Assembly (NCBI GenBank): GCA_016218715.1
Contig: JACRDG010000121.1
Coordinates: forward strand, 62,001 to 126,000
Source: Desulfomonile tiedjei
GTDB lineage: Bacteria > Desulfobacterota > Desulfomonilia > Desulfomonilales > Desulfomonilaceae
Length of the DNA stretch: 64,000 bases
Reading direction: 5' to 3'
The notes beneath the pieces were generated by a model. It was not told where the DNA came from. It made no database searches and saw only the letters and a program-made list of their open reading frames with translations. Of this stretch, positions 14,641 through 23,750 are shown piece after piece; position 1 is the first letter of the stretch; every line of letters begins with the position of its first letter. The position numbers were made by a program, and so were the translations under genes.

Positions 14641-16737
14641 CTATCGCTTCGGAACCAAGGCGCCGACCACTTCCAGGAGGCGGGGGACGTTCACCGGTTT
14701 CGCGAGGACCCCGTCGACCCCCGATTCGGCCATTCTCTCTTCCTCGTCGAGCTGATCCCCCCAACCGGTGATGAAGACAAAAGGAATCTTGCGAATTCCC
14801 CGCTCTTCACTGAAGAGGCGCAGTGCTTTTCCCACCTCCCATCCGTTCATGACCGGCATGCCCAGATCGCAGAGCACGATATCCAACTGGTTTTGCTTGA
14901 ATATTTCGACCGCCTCGGCTCCGGAGAGCGCGGTGAGAACCGTATGACCGTGCTGAGTCAAGATTTCCTTCAGCGTCATCACCACCGGTTCCATGTCGTC
15001 GATCACCAGCATGCGGAGCGGTCGCGTTGCACTGACCTCCGCCACTGGGGCCTTACGGGCGGAAGGTCTTTCTGCAAGAGGTAACTCCACGCGGAAGGTA
15101 GACCCTTCCGCCTCTTTACTGCGAACGGAAATCCGGCCTCCGTGGCGACTCACGATTCCGTAGCTGCTTGCCAGGCCCATCCCTGCGGACTGAAACCCCT
15201 GCGTGGTCCAGAAAGGCTCGAAGACTTTGTCGAGATTCTCTTCCCGAATCCCGACCCCGTCGTCGCGTACCATCAGGATGACCTTGTCCTCCTCCCCGAA
15301 GACCCGGACCTCGATGGTTCCACCGATCGGCACAGCCTCGGCCGCGTTCTTGATGAGATTGACCACCACATCGGACAGTTCGCTCTCTTTCCCTTTCACC
15401 ATGCATCCGGACTGGAGGTTGCGGATGAGCGAGATCTTGATCCCATCTTTCTCAGGCGCGGTCTCCCACCAGGGGCGGGTCAATTCGACGGCCTGATCGA
15501 CCGTGTGGCATAGATCGAACACGGTTGCGCCAGGCGGAGCTTCCTGCGGTCTGCGTCGGGCAAATTGCTGGAGGCGCCTCACCATTTCACCACCCGAGCG
15601 GGCGCTGCTGCGAATATCTTCGAGATAGGAGACAATCGCGGCCCGATCACCGGTTTGTAGGCCGGAGAGTGCCATGTCCGCGTCTCCCATGATGACTTGA
15701 AGCAGGTTGTTGAAATTGTGCGCTACGCCGTACGCCAGTTCTCCGATGGCCTTCTTGCGTTCGTCCTGAAGGAGCAATTCTTCTGCTCGCTTGCGATCCG
15801 TGACATCCTCGCACGTCAGAAGGTGCTGCCCGGTGTCCAGCTGCACGCACCGAAACTGAATGAACTTATGCGTCCCATCCTTGCACGTAACCGTAAAGGT
15901 GCGGGAGCGGAGCCCGCCTACCGGCGAATCGGCCAGGTCCTTGAGCCAAGCCGCGATGACTTCCCGTCTGTAAGCCGCGTCCGGGTACGCTTTTCTGAAC
16001 CAGGTTCGTCCGTTGGGGATTTCGCTCAGATCGTACCCGAACAGGTGCTTGAACTTGGCGTTGATGTGCTGGAAAGTCCCATCTTCGTGGATCATCAGCA
16101 TACCGATGGGGGAGTCCTCCGTCAGCGTTTGAAACTTCTGCTTTTCCAGCCGCAGTTTCTCCTCAGCCTCTTCGAGTTGACCGATCGCGCGCCTCAGTTC
16201 CCGATTGCCTCGCTCGAGCTGATCCCTACTGTGCCGCAGTTGCTGTTGATACAGCTCGTTCTGAAGGAGTTGTCGCTTTTCGTACGTGAGGTCCTCGACG
16301 AGAACCAGCAGGTGCCTGTCCCGTCCGACGCGCAGACAGCGCAGGTTCACCCGACCCCAGGTTCTCGCCTGGTCCATGCCGAGCACCGCTTCGGTGGTCT
16401 GCGGTTTTCTGCTGGAGAACACGTCTTTGACAACGTTCATCGCGCGCTCGACCGTAGCAGGATCGGGGAAGAGCGCGGAGAAATGCGCACCCAGGATGTT
16501 TCCATACTCAGCGCCGATCTTGCCCCACGCCTTGTTGGCAAAGACAATGTTATAAGACCGGTTTATCAGGAGCGCTGGAATCGGCAGCGCTTGGAGCAGC
16601 TTACCGAACGTGGTGGCACGAACCCCCCTCAGGTCGTAACTCCCCGAAGCGGTTTCGTTCTCGTTCAACAGTTCTTCAAGGTGGATGTGTTGAGGAACCG
16701 GCGATGCGAGAAAATCGACCATACTATCGTCAGTCAT
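14641..16737 (-). CDS. Hybrid sensor histidine kinase: two PAS domains, kinase core, receiver
   Basis: 698 residues without membrane segments, so a cytoplasmic sensor. In order: PAS-like domain (about 45-150), coiled coil (about 160-205), second PAS domain with PAC (about 210-330, GMLMIHEDGTFQHINAKF), a phosphoacceptor helix with His340 in YGVAHNFNNLLQVI, an HATPase domain (NLIKNAAEAV, DDGVGI, GMGLASSYGI) and a C-terminal receiver with Asp624 in DIVLCDLGMPVMNG. The HNFNNLL form of the H-box is typical of PAS-linked hybrid kinases. No separate response regulator gene adjoins it; the REC-HD-GYP gene 1.8 kb away is a possible partner, which is inference. The signal sensed is unknown. Confidence 0.9.
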   Translation of the reverse strand: MTDDSMVDFLASPVPQHIHLEELLNENETASGSYDLRGVRATTFGKLLQALPIPALLINRSYNIVFANKAWGKIGAEYGNILGAHFSALFPDPATVERAMNVVKDVFSSRKPQTTEAVLGMDQARTWGRVNLRCLRVGRDRHLLVLVEDLTYEKRQLLQNELYQQQLRHSRDQLERGNRELRRAIGQLEEAEEKLRLEKQKFQTLTEDSPIGMLMIHEDGTFQHINAKFKHLFGYDLSEIPNGRTWFRKAYPDAAYRREVIAAWLKDLADSPVGGLRSRTFTVTCKDGTHKFIQFRCVQLDTGQHLLTCEDVTDRKRAEELLLQDERKKAIGELAYGVAHNFNNLLQVIMGDADMALSGLQTGDRAAIVSYLEDIRSSARSGGEMVRRLQQFARRRPQEAPPGATVFDLCHTVDQAVELTRPWWETAPEKDGIKISLIRNLQSGCMVKGKESELSDVVVNLIKNAAEAVPIGGTIEVRVFGEEDKVILMVRDDGVGIREENLDKVFEPFWTTQGFQSAGMGLASSYGIVSRHGGRISVRSKEAEGSTFRVELPLAERPSARKAPVAEVSATRPLRMLVIDDMEPVVMTLKEILTQHGHTVLTALSGAEAVEIFKQNQLDIVLCDLGMPVMNGWEVGKALRLFSEERGIRKIPFVFITGWGDQLDEEERMAESGVDGVLAKPVNVPRLLEVVGALVPKR

Positions 16738-17281
16738 GCGCTAACCTCATACCATTGCCGACACTTGTCTTGCTCCAGAGGACCGCGGCGCGGCGCCTTC
16801 ACCGGAGATTCGGACTCCCACGGTAACACGGGGCCGAGACACTCCCCCCAAAGGTAGCTCGACCCCGACCTCATGGCCCCCTATGGGGCGTCACCGTTAC
16901 CCTCACGAAACCCCGGCTTCGCGCAAGCAACGACCGTGCCAAGTCTCAACACGGCGGAGCATAACGCATATCCGGTTTACTGGAAGCTTCCCTGCGCATC
17001 CTCCGGGTGCGCACACGGCGGCGATCCGTATCCTCCCGCGGAGATAGAGTTGCAAGGAGCGTGCCAACTTACCATCGCAATTATCCGTTGAAAATACTCA
17101 CTATTGTTGCGGCGCTTCGCAACCCCATGCAGGCAAAACGGCATGAATTGTCACTATCGCGAGAGCTTACACGTAACTAATTGGCTAAATTGACTAAATT
17201 GACTGTCTACTTCGTGTACAACCCGAACATCTCGTGGGCAAAATCGTGATCGTACGGATTCAGACTGCCCGGGCTCCGCTA
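16738..17281. other. Gene-free stretch between kinase and acetyltransferase genes
   Basis: No frame on either strand has a ribosome site and plausible composition. Near 17186-17204 there is a short direct repeat of CTAAATTGA. The segment next to 16737 must hold the kinase gene's promoter, but I cannot pick out convincing boxes. Confidence 0.5.
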
Positions 17282-17848
17282 TCAGAAGTCGTGCCACTCT
17301 CTGGAGAGGTTCTTCACCATAATGATGAGGTCCCGGCACCCGCCCTGAGGATCCAACACGTAGTCTTTTAGGACAGCCTCATGGTGGAAATCGAGACGGT
17401 CCGCGGCTTTCATGGCCATGTTCTCCACGCCGGAGACGAATTCCGCGATGAGTTTTTCCACACCAAGTTCCGTGGCCAGTTTCGCCGCATCGGTCAAGAT
17501 GAGGCTACCGACCTTTTGAGACCGGTACGCTGGCACAACCATGATACGCACATGGGCGACATGAGCAGTGCAGCCGGAAGACGATCTGTACAGCCTGAGG
17601 TTCGCGATGATCTCTCCGTCTTCTTCCTTCACCGCGACCATCGGGAGCACGTGCTCGTAGTTCAAGTTCTCGATCCATTGGTGGAGCCGCTCCGGGTCGG
17701 TGAGGTTCTCCCTCAAGAACCAGCGTTCTTCCTCGGGGATCTGGGATAACATGGTTCGGAGAGCTTCTTCGTCTTCACGGACGACGGGCCGGAGCACCAC
17801 CGATAGCCCGCCTTTCGTGACCATCTTCTTGGGATAATCTTCAAGCAT
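17282..17848 (-). CDS. GNAT-family N-acetyltransferase
   Basis: 188 residues. The acetyl-CoA-binding motif A region is HVAHVRIMVVPAYRSQKVGSLIL, in which a Gln stands in the usual R/Q-x-x-G-x-G/A loop (RSQKVGS), followed by AAKLATELGVEKLIAEFV. The N-terminal part (LRPVVREDEEALRTML) is typical of GNAT proteins. GGAAGGAA precedes the ATG. The acceptor is unknown: it could be a protein lysine or N-terminus, or a small molecule. The gene is not clearly in an operon with its neighbours. Confidence 0.82.
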   Translation of the reverse strand: MLEDYPKKMVTKGGLSVVLRPVVREDEEALRTMLSQIPEEERWFLRENLTDPERLHQWIENLNYEHVLPMVAVKEEDGEIIANLRLYRSSSGCTAHVAHVRIMVVPAYRSQKVGSLILTDAAKLATELGVEKLIAEFVSGVENMAMKAADRLDFHHEAVLKDYVLDPQGGCRDLIIMVKNLSREWHDF

Positions 17849-17959
17849 CGGATGATTCCTTCCCTTGGCTGCATGAAGGCCTCAACTTTAGGACGACAGG
17901 AAATGGCCTTCAGCCGCATGGGGAACACGTGGCACGTTCCGAGAGCCCGGTCGCGGCCA

Positions 17960-18445
17960 TCAATGGTTTTCTCGTTCGTCCCGCCTGAACTGCCAGGGCG
18001 GTATCGGTTTCGGTTGAGACCATAACCCTATGCGTTGTTTCCTGGCAGCCTGTTCCAGTTTTCCCAGGTCTCGGTCTTTGCCCGCGTGTTCCCGGTACCA
18101 CCAGGCCAGCCCGGCTTGCAGTAGTTCCCGATTCACGCTCTTTCCGTCCAGGGATACCCATGCGACGGTGCGGCCGTACCGGTCGCGGTCCACCGGCTTC
18201 ACGGTCACGCTCTTTCCATAGACCATTCGCGAGGTGAACTGTTTGGCACGGGTACCAAAGTCCTGGTTCCGCTCGGGGCAATCAATGCCGTAGAGTCTTA
18301 TTTTTTCCGCCTTTCCGGCGTGCATCACCCGGATGGTGTCCCCGTCGGCCACGCCGACGCATCGACCCGTCCATGTCTGGCCGGAACAACTCCCGCACAG
18401 AGCGAGGAATAACAGGACCACAGCCTGTACGGGGAGGCATCTCAT
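17960..18445 (-). CDS. Secreted thermonuclease-like (SNase-fold) protein
   Basis: 161 residues with an N-terminal signal sequence (MRCLPVQAVVLLFLALCGS) and a staphylococcal nuclease-type OB fold: VADGDTIRV, KIRLYGIDCPE and RDRYGRTVAWV keep the Asp, Arg, Glu and second Arg expected at the calcium and phosphate site. It probably cuts DNA or RNA outside the cytoplasmic membrane. The frame is open up to 18529, but GGAGGAG just before the ATG at 18445 and the signal peptide fix this start. Confidence 0.85.
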   Translation of the reverse strand: MRCLPVQAVVLLFLALCGSCSGQTWTGRCVGVADGDTIRVMHAGKAEKIRLYGIDCPERNQDFGTRAKQFTSRMVYGKSVTVKPVDRDRYGRTVAWVSLDGKSVNRELLQAGLAWWYREHAGKDRDLGKLEQAARKQRIGLWSQPKPIPPWQFRRDERENH

Positions 18446-18556
18446 CCAAACTCCTCCGAAGCGCCGCGCCGGCACCACCACGCAGGGGCACCTCTTGGCG
18501 GCTGGAATGCTCCTCCTTGGCGTCTGCACTGTGATCTTCAGCGCGGGAGGATCCCG

Positions 18557-19591
18557 TCAGAGCAACTCGCTGAAATCGATGCTCAGGTCATCGTCGTCCT
18601 GCATCAACCCCCTGATCATGCGGAACTCCGGGAGCAATCGGAGGAAGCAGTCGAATATCCTGGGATCGAAGTACTTGCCTTTGTTCGCCACCATGATGGC
18701 AAAGGCCTCATCCTCCGACAGCGGCAATCGGTACACGCGTTCGCTCAGGAGTGCGTCGTACACGTCTGCAATGGCGACTATGCGTGCGCATTCCGGTATG
18801 TCCTCTCCCACAATCCCCTTGGGATACCCGGTACCGTCCCACTTCTCATGGTGTGCCAGCGCGATGTCTCGCGCCATGCGAAGGACCGATAGTTCGGACC
18901 CATCCAGGGCGTTGGCCCCGATTTCCGTGTGTTTCTTCATCAGGGCGTATTCCTCGGGTGAGAGCCGCCCCGCCTTGACCAGGATGCTGTCGGGAATCGC
19001 GACCTCGCCGATATCGTGCAGCGCTGCTGCCAGACGAATCTCCCGGGTCGGCTCAGCGGCCCATCCCAGCCCATCCGCGAGGACGGAGGCGTAGAGCCCC
19101 ACGCGTCTCACATGTTCTTCAGTCTCGTCGCTCCGACGGCCAATGGCCGCCAGCAGTCGAAAGACGATCTCTTCTTCACGCTCGCGCGCTGCCTGATCTT
19201 CTGCCGCGCTTACCTGGCGCGGCCGTTTCAGAGCAGCCGCTGCATGGATCAACACATCCTTCCGCATGAATGGCTTGAGAATGTAGGAGTCCGCCCCGGC
19301 CTCCACGGACATGGCGGCAGTTTCACGGTTCTCCAGAGTGGTTGCGGTCAGCACGGCCGGGATCGAGGGGAGCGTTTGCACAAGAGCCAGGAGATCCGCC
19401 GCAGGCAGCCCAGGCATGTCGAGATCCCCGAGCACAAGGTCAAACCGGTCCGATCGCAAGAGTTTGTCCGCATCATCGCTCCGGGTGGTCGTCACACAGG
19501 AGTATCCCTCGGACGCAAACCAACCTGACAGTTCCTCAAGCGCTTCCGGTTCTTGACAAACAACGAGAACTTTTGCCGTGCGATCTTCCAT
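18557..19591 (-). CDS. Response regulator with HD-GYP cyclic-di-GMP phosphodiesterase domain
   Basis: 344 residues. The receiver domain occupies about 1-120 (LVLGDLDMPG with the phosphorylatable Asp, and a Lys in ILKPFM). The HD-GYP domain spans about 150-320, with AALHDIGEVAIPDSIL, then HHEKWDGTGYPKG, which is the HHExxDGxGYP signature, and ADVYDALLSERVYR. Such proteins degrade cyclic di-GMP on phosphorylation, often governing motility or biofilm. GGAGG precedes the ATG at 19591; the frame extends upstream but without a ribosome site. The nearby hybrid kinase could be its partner, which is inference. Confidence 0.92.
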   Translation of the reverse strand: MEDRTAKVLVVCQEPEALEELSGWFASEGYSCVTTTRSDDADKLLRSDRFDLVLGDLDMPGLPAADLLALVQTLPSIPAVLTATTLENRETAAMSVEAGADSYILKPFMRKDVLIHAAAALKRPRQVSAAEDQAAREREEEIVFRLLAAIGRRSDETEEHVRRVGLYASVLADGLGWAAEPTREIRLAAALHDIGEVAIPDSILVKAGRLSPEEYALMKKHTEIGANALDGSELSVLRMARDIALAHHEKWDGTGYPKGIVGEDIPECARIVAIADVYDALLSERVYRLPLSEDEAFAIMVANKGKYFDPRIFDCFLRLLPEFRMIRGLMQDDDDLSIDFSELL

Positions 19592-19803
19592 CGCGCAACC
19601 TCCACATTTCGGAGTATCACCAGATCCGGCCCCTCCGACCCGCAAACCAGACATATCTACTCTCGAATGAGCGGGGGCTGAAGTCAACAAATTCGTTTCG
19701 GTACTGCCATCCTAACAAGAGACACGTCAAAAGTCATCCCATTGACGGCGGATAGTTCGTGGCGTACAAAGGACGAAAGAACGTCAGGTACAAGGGAGGT
19801 ATC

Positions 19804-20346
19804 ATGCGCACTGCGAGCGTTTTGTCCGCGGCTGGAGTCTTCTGCATCATGCTGGTTCTCGCCCCCCCATCGGTCTGTTTCGGCCAGGACCGACCGATCT
19901 CGATGGATCGAGCGCGCATGGAACGCGCCGCTTCCGCACCCGCGTGGGACCGGGAACGCCACCTGAAGAACCTCAAAGACCAACTGGAACTGCTCGACCT
20001 GGAGCAGAAGATCTTTCAGGAGAACGAACAAAAGCAGGCTTTGCACAGTGAACAGCGGCAACAGCAGCTCAAACAGCAGCTCGAAACCGTTGACCTGGAA
20101 GAGAAAATCCAGGAGTTGAGAGATCAGCAGCAAGCCCTTCAACGGCGCCACCGCCGGGACGACCTGAAACGACAGATGGATACGTTCGCAATGGAACGAA
20201 AGGTGTCTGAACTGAATCGCAAGAGGCAGGCAATGCAGCACCAGCAGCGCAGCGAAGACCTGAAGCGCCAGATCGAACAACTGAGCGGGGAGCTTCAGAA
20301 ACCCGGAGAACCTTCGCAAAAGGATTCGCCGTCGAAAAAACAATAG
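19804..20346 (+). CDS. Exported coiled-coil protein built of 32-residue repeats
   Basis: 180 residues. A signal peptide (MRTASVLSAAGVFCIMLVLA) is followed from residue 57 by three full and one partial copy of a 32-residue unit beginning Leu-Lys-x-Gln: residues 57-88, 89-120, 121-152 and 153-180. Each unit has the pattern LK-QLE-DLE-KI-L-Q-Q-AL with many Gln, Glu and Arg, predicting a long periplasmic alpha-helical coiled coil. The tail is Lys/Ser-rich. GGGAGG lies before the ATG at 19804, and the frame extends back to 19759 without support. No family recognised. It is followed 100 nt later, in the same direction, by a metallo-hydrolase gene. Confidence 0.72.
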   Translation: MRTASVLSAAGVFCIMLVLAPPSVCFGQDRPISMDRARMERAASAPAWDRERHLKNLKDQLELLDLEQKIFQENEQKQALHSEQRQQQLKQQLETVDLEEKIQELRDQQQALQRRHRRDDLKRQMDTFAMERKVSELNRKRQAMQHQQRSEDLKRQIEQLSGELQKPGEPSQKDSPSKKQ

Positions 20347-20446
20347 GGAGATATCTGTTTCCGGGAAGACCCGGCAGGATCGGCCCTCAGAAGGCTTCTC
20401 ACCTATCACCCGATCGTCGGATTAGTGCAATCTTAGGAGGTGTCCC

Positions 20447-21178
20447 ATGGCAAAATGGCTGATGTTTGCCATCCTCGTAGTGGCAATCACGGCGGGGGCG
20501 GCACAGGCTGAATCCGCAAGCGATGTCATCAAGACCTCGGGCGGTGATCTCAAAATCACCTTTATCGGCCACGGTTCCCTGATGTTTACCTACCAGGGGA
20601 AAGTCATTCATGTGGATCCGTATGGCAAGCTGGCCGATTATGGGTCGTTTCCCAAGGCAGACCTGGTTCTCATCACTCACGAGCACGCCGATCACCTGGA
20701 CCTGGATGCCTTGAAGAAGGTTGGAAAGGAAAACATCCCGGTGGTGATGACCGAAACCTGCGCCCAGAAAATCAAAGGCGGTCCCGTCATGCGCAACGGC
20801 GACGTCCAGACAGTTGCTGGGATCAAGATCGAGGCGGTTCCTGCATACAACCTGATCCACATGCGAGCCCCGGGGCAGCCCTACCATCCTAAGGGAGTCG
20901 GAAACGGATACGTGCTCACCTTTGGTGACAAGAGGGTCTACGTGGCTGGCGACACGGAAAACATTCCCGAAACGAAGGGCCTCAAGGACGTAGATATTGC
21001 CTTTCTCCCCATGAACCTCCCGTATACCATGACCCCCGAGATGGTCGCGGACGCGGCAAAGGCATTCAAGCCGAAGATCCTCTATCCGTACCACACCGGT
21101 GACACGGACATCTCCAAGATCAAGAAACTTATGAAAGGGGAACAAGGGATAGAGCTGCGCATCCGCAAGATGAAGTAG
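20447..21178 (+). CDS. Exported metallo-beta-lactamase-fold hydrolase (UlaG/UPF0173-like)
   Basis: 243 residues with a cleavable signal sequence (MAKWLMFAILVVAITAGAAQA). The metal site is THEHADHLDLDAL (HxHxDH), with later VYVAGDTE and a C-terminal YPYHTGDT. The opening FIGHGSLMFTYQGKVIHVDPY is characteristic of the UlaG/UPF0173 branch of the superfamily, whose members hydrolyse lactones or phosphodiesters. Export to the periplasm is unusual for that branch. TAGGAGGTG before the ATG is a near-perfect ribosome site. The substrate is unknown. Confidence 0.85.
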   Translation: MAKWLMFAILVVAITAGAAQAESASDVIKTSGGDLKITFIGHGSLMFTYQGKVIHVDPYGKLADYGSFPKADLVLITHEHADHLDLDALKKVGKENIPVVMTETCAQKIKGGPVMRNGDVQTVAGIKIEAVPAYNLIHMRAPGQPYHPKGVGNGYVLTFGDKRVYVAGDTENIPETKGLKDVDIAFLPMNLPYTMTPEMVADAAKAFKPKILYPYHTGDTDISKIKKLMKGEQGIELRIRKMK

Positions 21179-21198
21179 AAGCAGGTGATGCCAACAAG

Positions 21199-21282
21199 TC
21201 TCGCTTTCAAAGAGGTAAGCTCGGAGGAACTTCTTTGCACAGAGAGGTTCCCCCCAAAGTTACTCTTTGGATTGAGGCTTGC
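21199..21282. repeat. Dispersed nested-palindrome repeat R1
   Basis: TCTCGCTTTCAAAGAGGTAA on the left pairs imperfectly with the right arm (TTACTCTTTGGATTGAG); between them lies AACTTCTTTGCACAGAGAGGTTCC, which folds as the inner hairpin. The element fills the space between two convergent genes, where it could end transcription from both sides. Confidence 0.7.
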
Positions 21283-21284
21283 TA

Positions 21285-22469
21285 TTACAGCACCTGGATG
21301 GCATCGTCGAAGGTAGTGATCCTTTCCAGGCCAGTCCTGGTGACCACAAAGGTATTCTCGATGCCGGCCAAACCTTCTCCGGGGAGGATGAATTTCGGCT
21401 CGAGCGCAACGACCATCCCTTCCTGGAGGACGTGAGGGGATTTTCTGCCGACGACCGGCAGTTCGTCGAGTTCCAGCCCGACTCCATGCCCAACGAACGG
21501 TACCGACTGGGGGTATCCAAGGAAGCCCTCGGTAAAGCCGGCTTGTGCGGCCATGTCCACTGCGGTGTCGTAGAGAGTCTCAGCCCTGGTCCCAGCGCAC
21601 CCGTGAGCGGCAAGCGTGTTCTGGATTTCCAGAGCGACTTCGTGAACCTGGAGAAATTTCTCCGGCGGTTCGCCCAGGAAGAACGTTCTCGCCTGGTCGA
21701 CCATGTACCCGCGGGCCACCCCGACGTAATCAATTGAAACCGGCTCGTGTCTCCGGATGGTTTTGAGCCCCGCTCCGTGCGGCATGGACGGATGAACCCC
21801 CGGTCCTCCTGTCGGGCCTACCGTCGCGCTCGGGATCGCGAGATTCGGTCCTGACATGACGTGGCCGTAGAAGACCTCCTGGTTGAAACTGCGCACCCTC
21901 ACATACCCTTGATGACCGTGCTTCCGGTAGTAGGCTTCCAGAAGGCCCGAGAATTCCACTTCGGACATTCCTTCCGTGAGGATCTCCCGCACCATGCCGA
22001 ACATCGAGTCGTTCAGTCGACCAGCTTCCCGGATGAGGTCCAGTTCGTACGCGGATTTTATCATACGCACCTCCCGGACCAGGTACGACACATCCCTGAT
22101 TTCGGTATCGGGAAAGAGGTCCTGGTACATCCGAAAGAGGTTCACGGGCAGGACGTCGAGTTCCATACCGAGCGTTCGCGGCTTTCCGCCGCATACGGAT
22201 TCCACATGTTGTTTCAGGGCTGATAGACCCGGTGAGGGGTGCACCTCATCGAGAGGAGACTCCGCTTCGGCCCGTTCCAGGCTCTTTCGCACCAAGAGGG
22301 CAGCCCGCCCTTCTGCCGGGATCAGAAGGTAAGCCTCCTGGCCTGTTCCCGAAAAATAGAAGAGGTCCGCACGCTGTACGATCAGCGCGGCCTCCATTCC
22401 CTGTTCCCGCATTCCCGACTGCAATGCCTGGATGCGCCGTTCGATTTCCTCCCGCGGAGTTGACCACAT
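21285..22469 (-). CDS. M24-family metallopeptidase (Xaa-Pro peptidase/creatinase-like)
   Basis: 394 residues. An N-terminal creatinase-type domain occupies about 1-130 and a pita-bread metal domain the rest. Candidate ligands are Asp in SIDYVGVARG, Asp in YMVDQARTFF, His in PFVGHGVGLELDE, Glu in VVALEPKF and Glu in GIENTFVV: the full set for a dinuclear Xaa-Pro-type peptidase. GAGAGG lies seven bases before the ATG at 22469; a GTG at 22484 overlaps that ribosome site and is less likely. It is cytoplasmic and probably removes residues from proline-containing peptides. The gene lies downstream of the dehydrogenase and LsrF-like genes on the same strand, separated by a repeat. Confidence 0.9.
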   Translation of the reverse strand: MWSTPREEIERRIQALQSGMREQGMEAALIVQRADLFYFSGTGQEAYLLIPAEGRAALLVRKSLERAEAESPLDEVHPSPGLSALKQHVESVCGGKPRTLGMELDVLPVNLFRMYQDLFPDTEIRDVSYLVREVRMIKSAYELDLIREAGRLNDSMFGMVREILTEGMSEVEFSGLLEAYYRKHGHQGYVRVRSFNQEVFYGHVMSGPNLAIPSATVGPTGGPGVHPSMPHGAGLKTIRRHEPVSIDYVGVARGYMVDQARTFFLGEPPEKFLQVHEVALEIQNTLAAHGCAGTRAETLYDTAVDMAAQAGFTEGFLGYPQSVPFVGHGVGLELDELPVVGRKSPHVLQEGMVVALEPKFILPGEGLAGIENTFVVTRTGLERITTFDDAIQVL

Positions 22470-22489
22470 ACACGAACCTCTCACCCGAA

Positions 22490-22577
22490 GCCGTTTCCAG
22501 AGAGGAAATTTGGAGGAAACTTCTTTGTGTAAAGAAGTCTCCCCCAGAATTCCTTTCTCTGAAAGCGGCTTGGTGTC
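22490..22577. repeat. Dispersed nested-palindrome repeat R1
   Basis: Outer arms GCCGTTTCCAGAGAGGAAAT and TTTCTCTGAAAGCGGC enclose GGAGGAAACTTCTTT-GTGT-AAAGAAGTCTCC, an inner stem-loop. The element lies directly between the end of the dehydrogenase gene and the start of the peptidase gene. Confidence 0.75.
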
Positions 22578-23601
22578 ATGTTTGGGGTTGGATGACGACC
22601 TTGATCGACTGATTGGCCTCGGCCACGAGGGCGAATCCTTCAGGCGTTCCCGCGAGCGGGAGGCGCTGAGTGATCATCTCGTTCACGCATATTCGATGCG
22701 ACGCGATGAGTTCCATGGCCGCCCGAATATCTCGAGGACTCCCCGCGTAGGACGTGGTCATGGTGACCTCTTTACGCCACAGGTCGTTGAACGGCATCGG
22801 AACGGCTGCGCCTGGATCGGAAGGCGCGAAGAACAGGATCGTTCCGCCGCGATCCACCGATCTGAAGGCCTGCTGCAAGGCAGGGCCGGCTCCCGTGCAG
22901 ACGATGACGAGGTCCGCAAGGCGCCCGTCGTTGACATCTTTGAAACGGTCCGGGAGATTGTCGCCGCCGGTGAGTGCGACGTCCGCGCCGAATTTCAGGG
23001 CCATTTCCAGCCGGTACGCATTGATATCGACCGCGGCGATGCGGCTCGCACCGGAGATTCGGGCGAGCTGCGTGTGGAGGAGTCCAGCCATGCCACTCCC
23101 CACGATCAGGACCCGTCTTCCGGGGATCCATCCCGCGTGGTGCTGGCCTCGATAGACGCAGGCAAGCGGTTCAATGAACACCGCTTCGTCGTACGTCATG
23201 GTGTCCGGCAGAGCGTAGACCCCGTTCCTCACGTTGATCGCGGGAACGCGCAGGTACTCGCTGAATCCGCCCGGATCGAAATTCGTGGTCGCCAAGGTAT
23301 CGCAAACCGAATGGTGTCCGGCCGTGCAGTACCGGCACATGTTGCACGGCACGTGATGCGAGACGAACACCCGGTCGCCTGTCTTCCAGCCGGTCACGGC
23401 TGCGCCGACTTCGACGATCTCCCCCGCGATTTCGTGCCCGAGCACCAGTGGGGCCTTGGGCACCCGATACCATTCCAGCACGTCACTGCCGCAGATGCCG
23501 CTTGCCCAGACCTTGACGAGCAGCTCGTCCGGAGCGATGCGAGGAACCTCCATCTCCTGGATACGAACATCGCGGTTGTTGTAGTACATGGCCACCCGCA
23601 T
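22576..23601 (-). CDS. Zinc-dependent alcohol/sorbitol/threonine dehydrogenase-like MDR protein
   Basis: 341 residues of the medium-chain dehydrogenase family. The catalytic zinc site is ASGICGSDVLEWY with GHEIAGEIVEVG, the structural zinc site CNMCRYCTAGHHSVC, and the NAD-binding motif VLIVGSGMAGLLHTQLA near residue 165. The pattern fits polyol or threonine dehydrogenases. The frame is open to 23643, but GGAGG before the ATG at 23601 and the family-like MRVAMYYNNRDVRIQE start favour this one. Next to an LsrF-like aldolase/thiolase it could belong to a sugar or polyol pathway, which is inference. Confidence 0.88.
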   Translation of the reverse strand: MRVAMYYNNRDVRIQEMEVPRIAPDELLVKVWASGICGSDVLEWYRVPKAPLVLGHEIAGEIVEVGAAVTGWKTGDRVFVSHHVPCNMCRYCTAGHHSVCDTLATTNFDPGGFSEYLRVPAINVRNGVYALPDTMTYDEAVFIEPLACVYRGQHHAGWIPGRRVLIVGSGMAGLLHTQLARISGASRIAAVDINAYRLEMALKFGADVALTGGDNLPDRFKDVNDGRLADLVIVCTGAGPALQQAFRSVDRGGTILFFAPSDPGAAVPMPFNDLWRKEVTMTTSYAGSPRDIRAAMELIASHRICVNEMITQRLPLAGTPEGFALVAEANQSIKVVIQPQT

Positions 23602-23650
23602 GGAAGGCCTCCGTTCCTTCACATCGTTAGGGGTTGTCCCCAAGTAATCG

Positions 23651-23735
23651 GTGCTTGATACAGGGTGCCACTGCTGGCTGGTCCAGCAGTGCTCTTGCTC
23701 ATTGAGGCGCTTTCTGCCAACGGCTGCAACGGCTG
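23651..23735. repeat. Dispersed repeat R3
   Basis: The core GGGTGCCACTGCTGGCTGG, TCCAGCAGTGCTCTTGC matches 26252-26335 over roughly 80 bp with gaps. CACTGCTGG and CCAGCAGTG form a 9-bp hairpin. It lies between the LsrF-like gene and the dehydrogenase gene. Confidence 0.6.
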
Positions 23736-23750
23736 TGCTGGGACGAGCCC

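Noticed and set aside
13837-15084. 415-codon plus-strand frame antisense to the TIM-barrel and kinase genes
   Set aside because: It spans two real genes and the spacer between them and shows no domain.
16738-17281. tRNA or other RNA gene in the long spacer
   Set aside because: I found no cloverleaf, CCA-type end or extended stem; only a short CTAAATTGA direct repeat.
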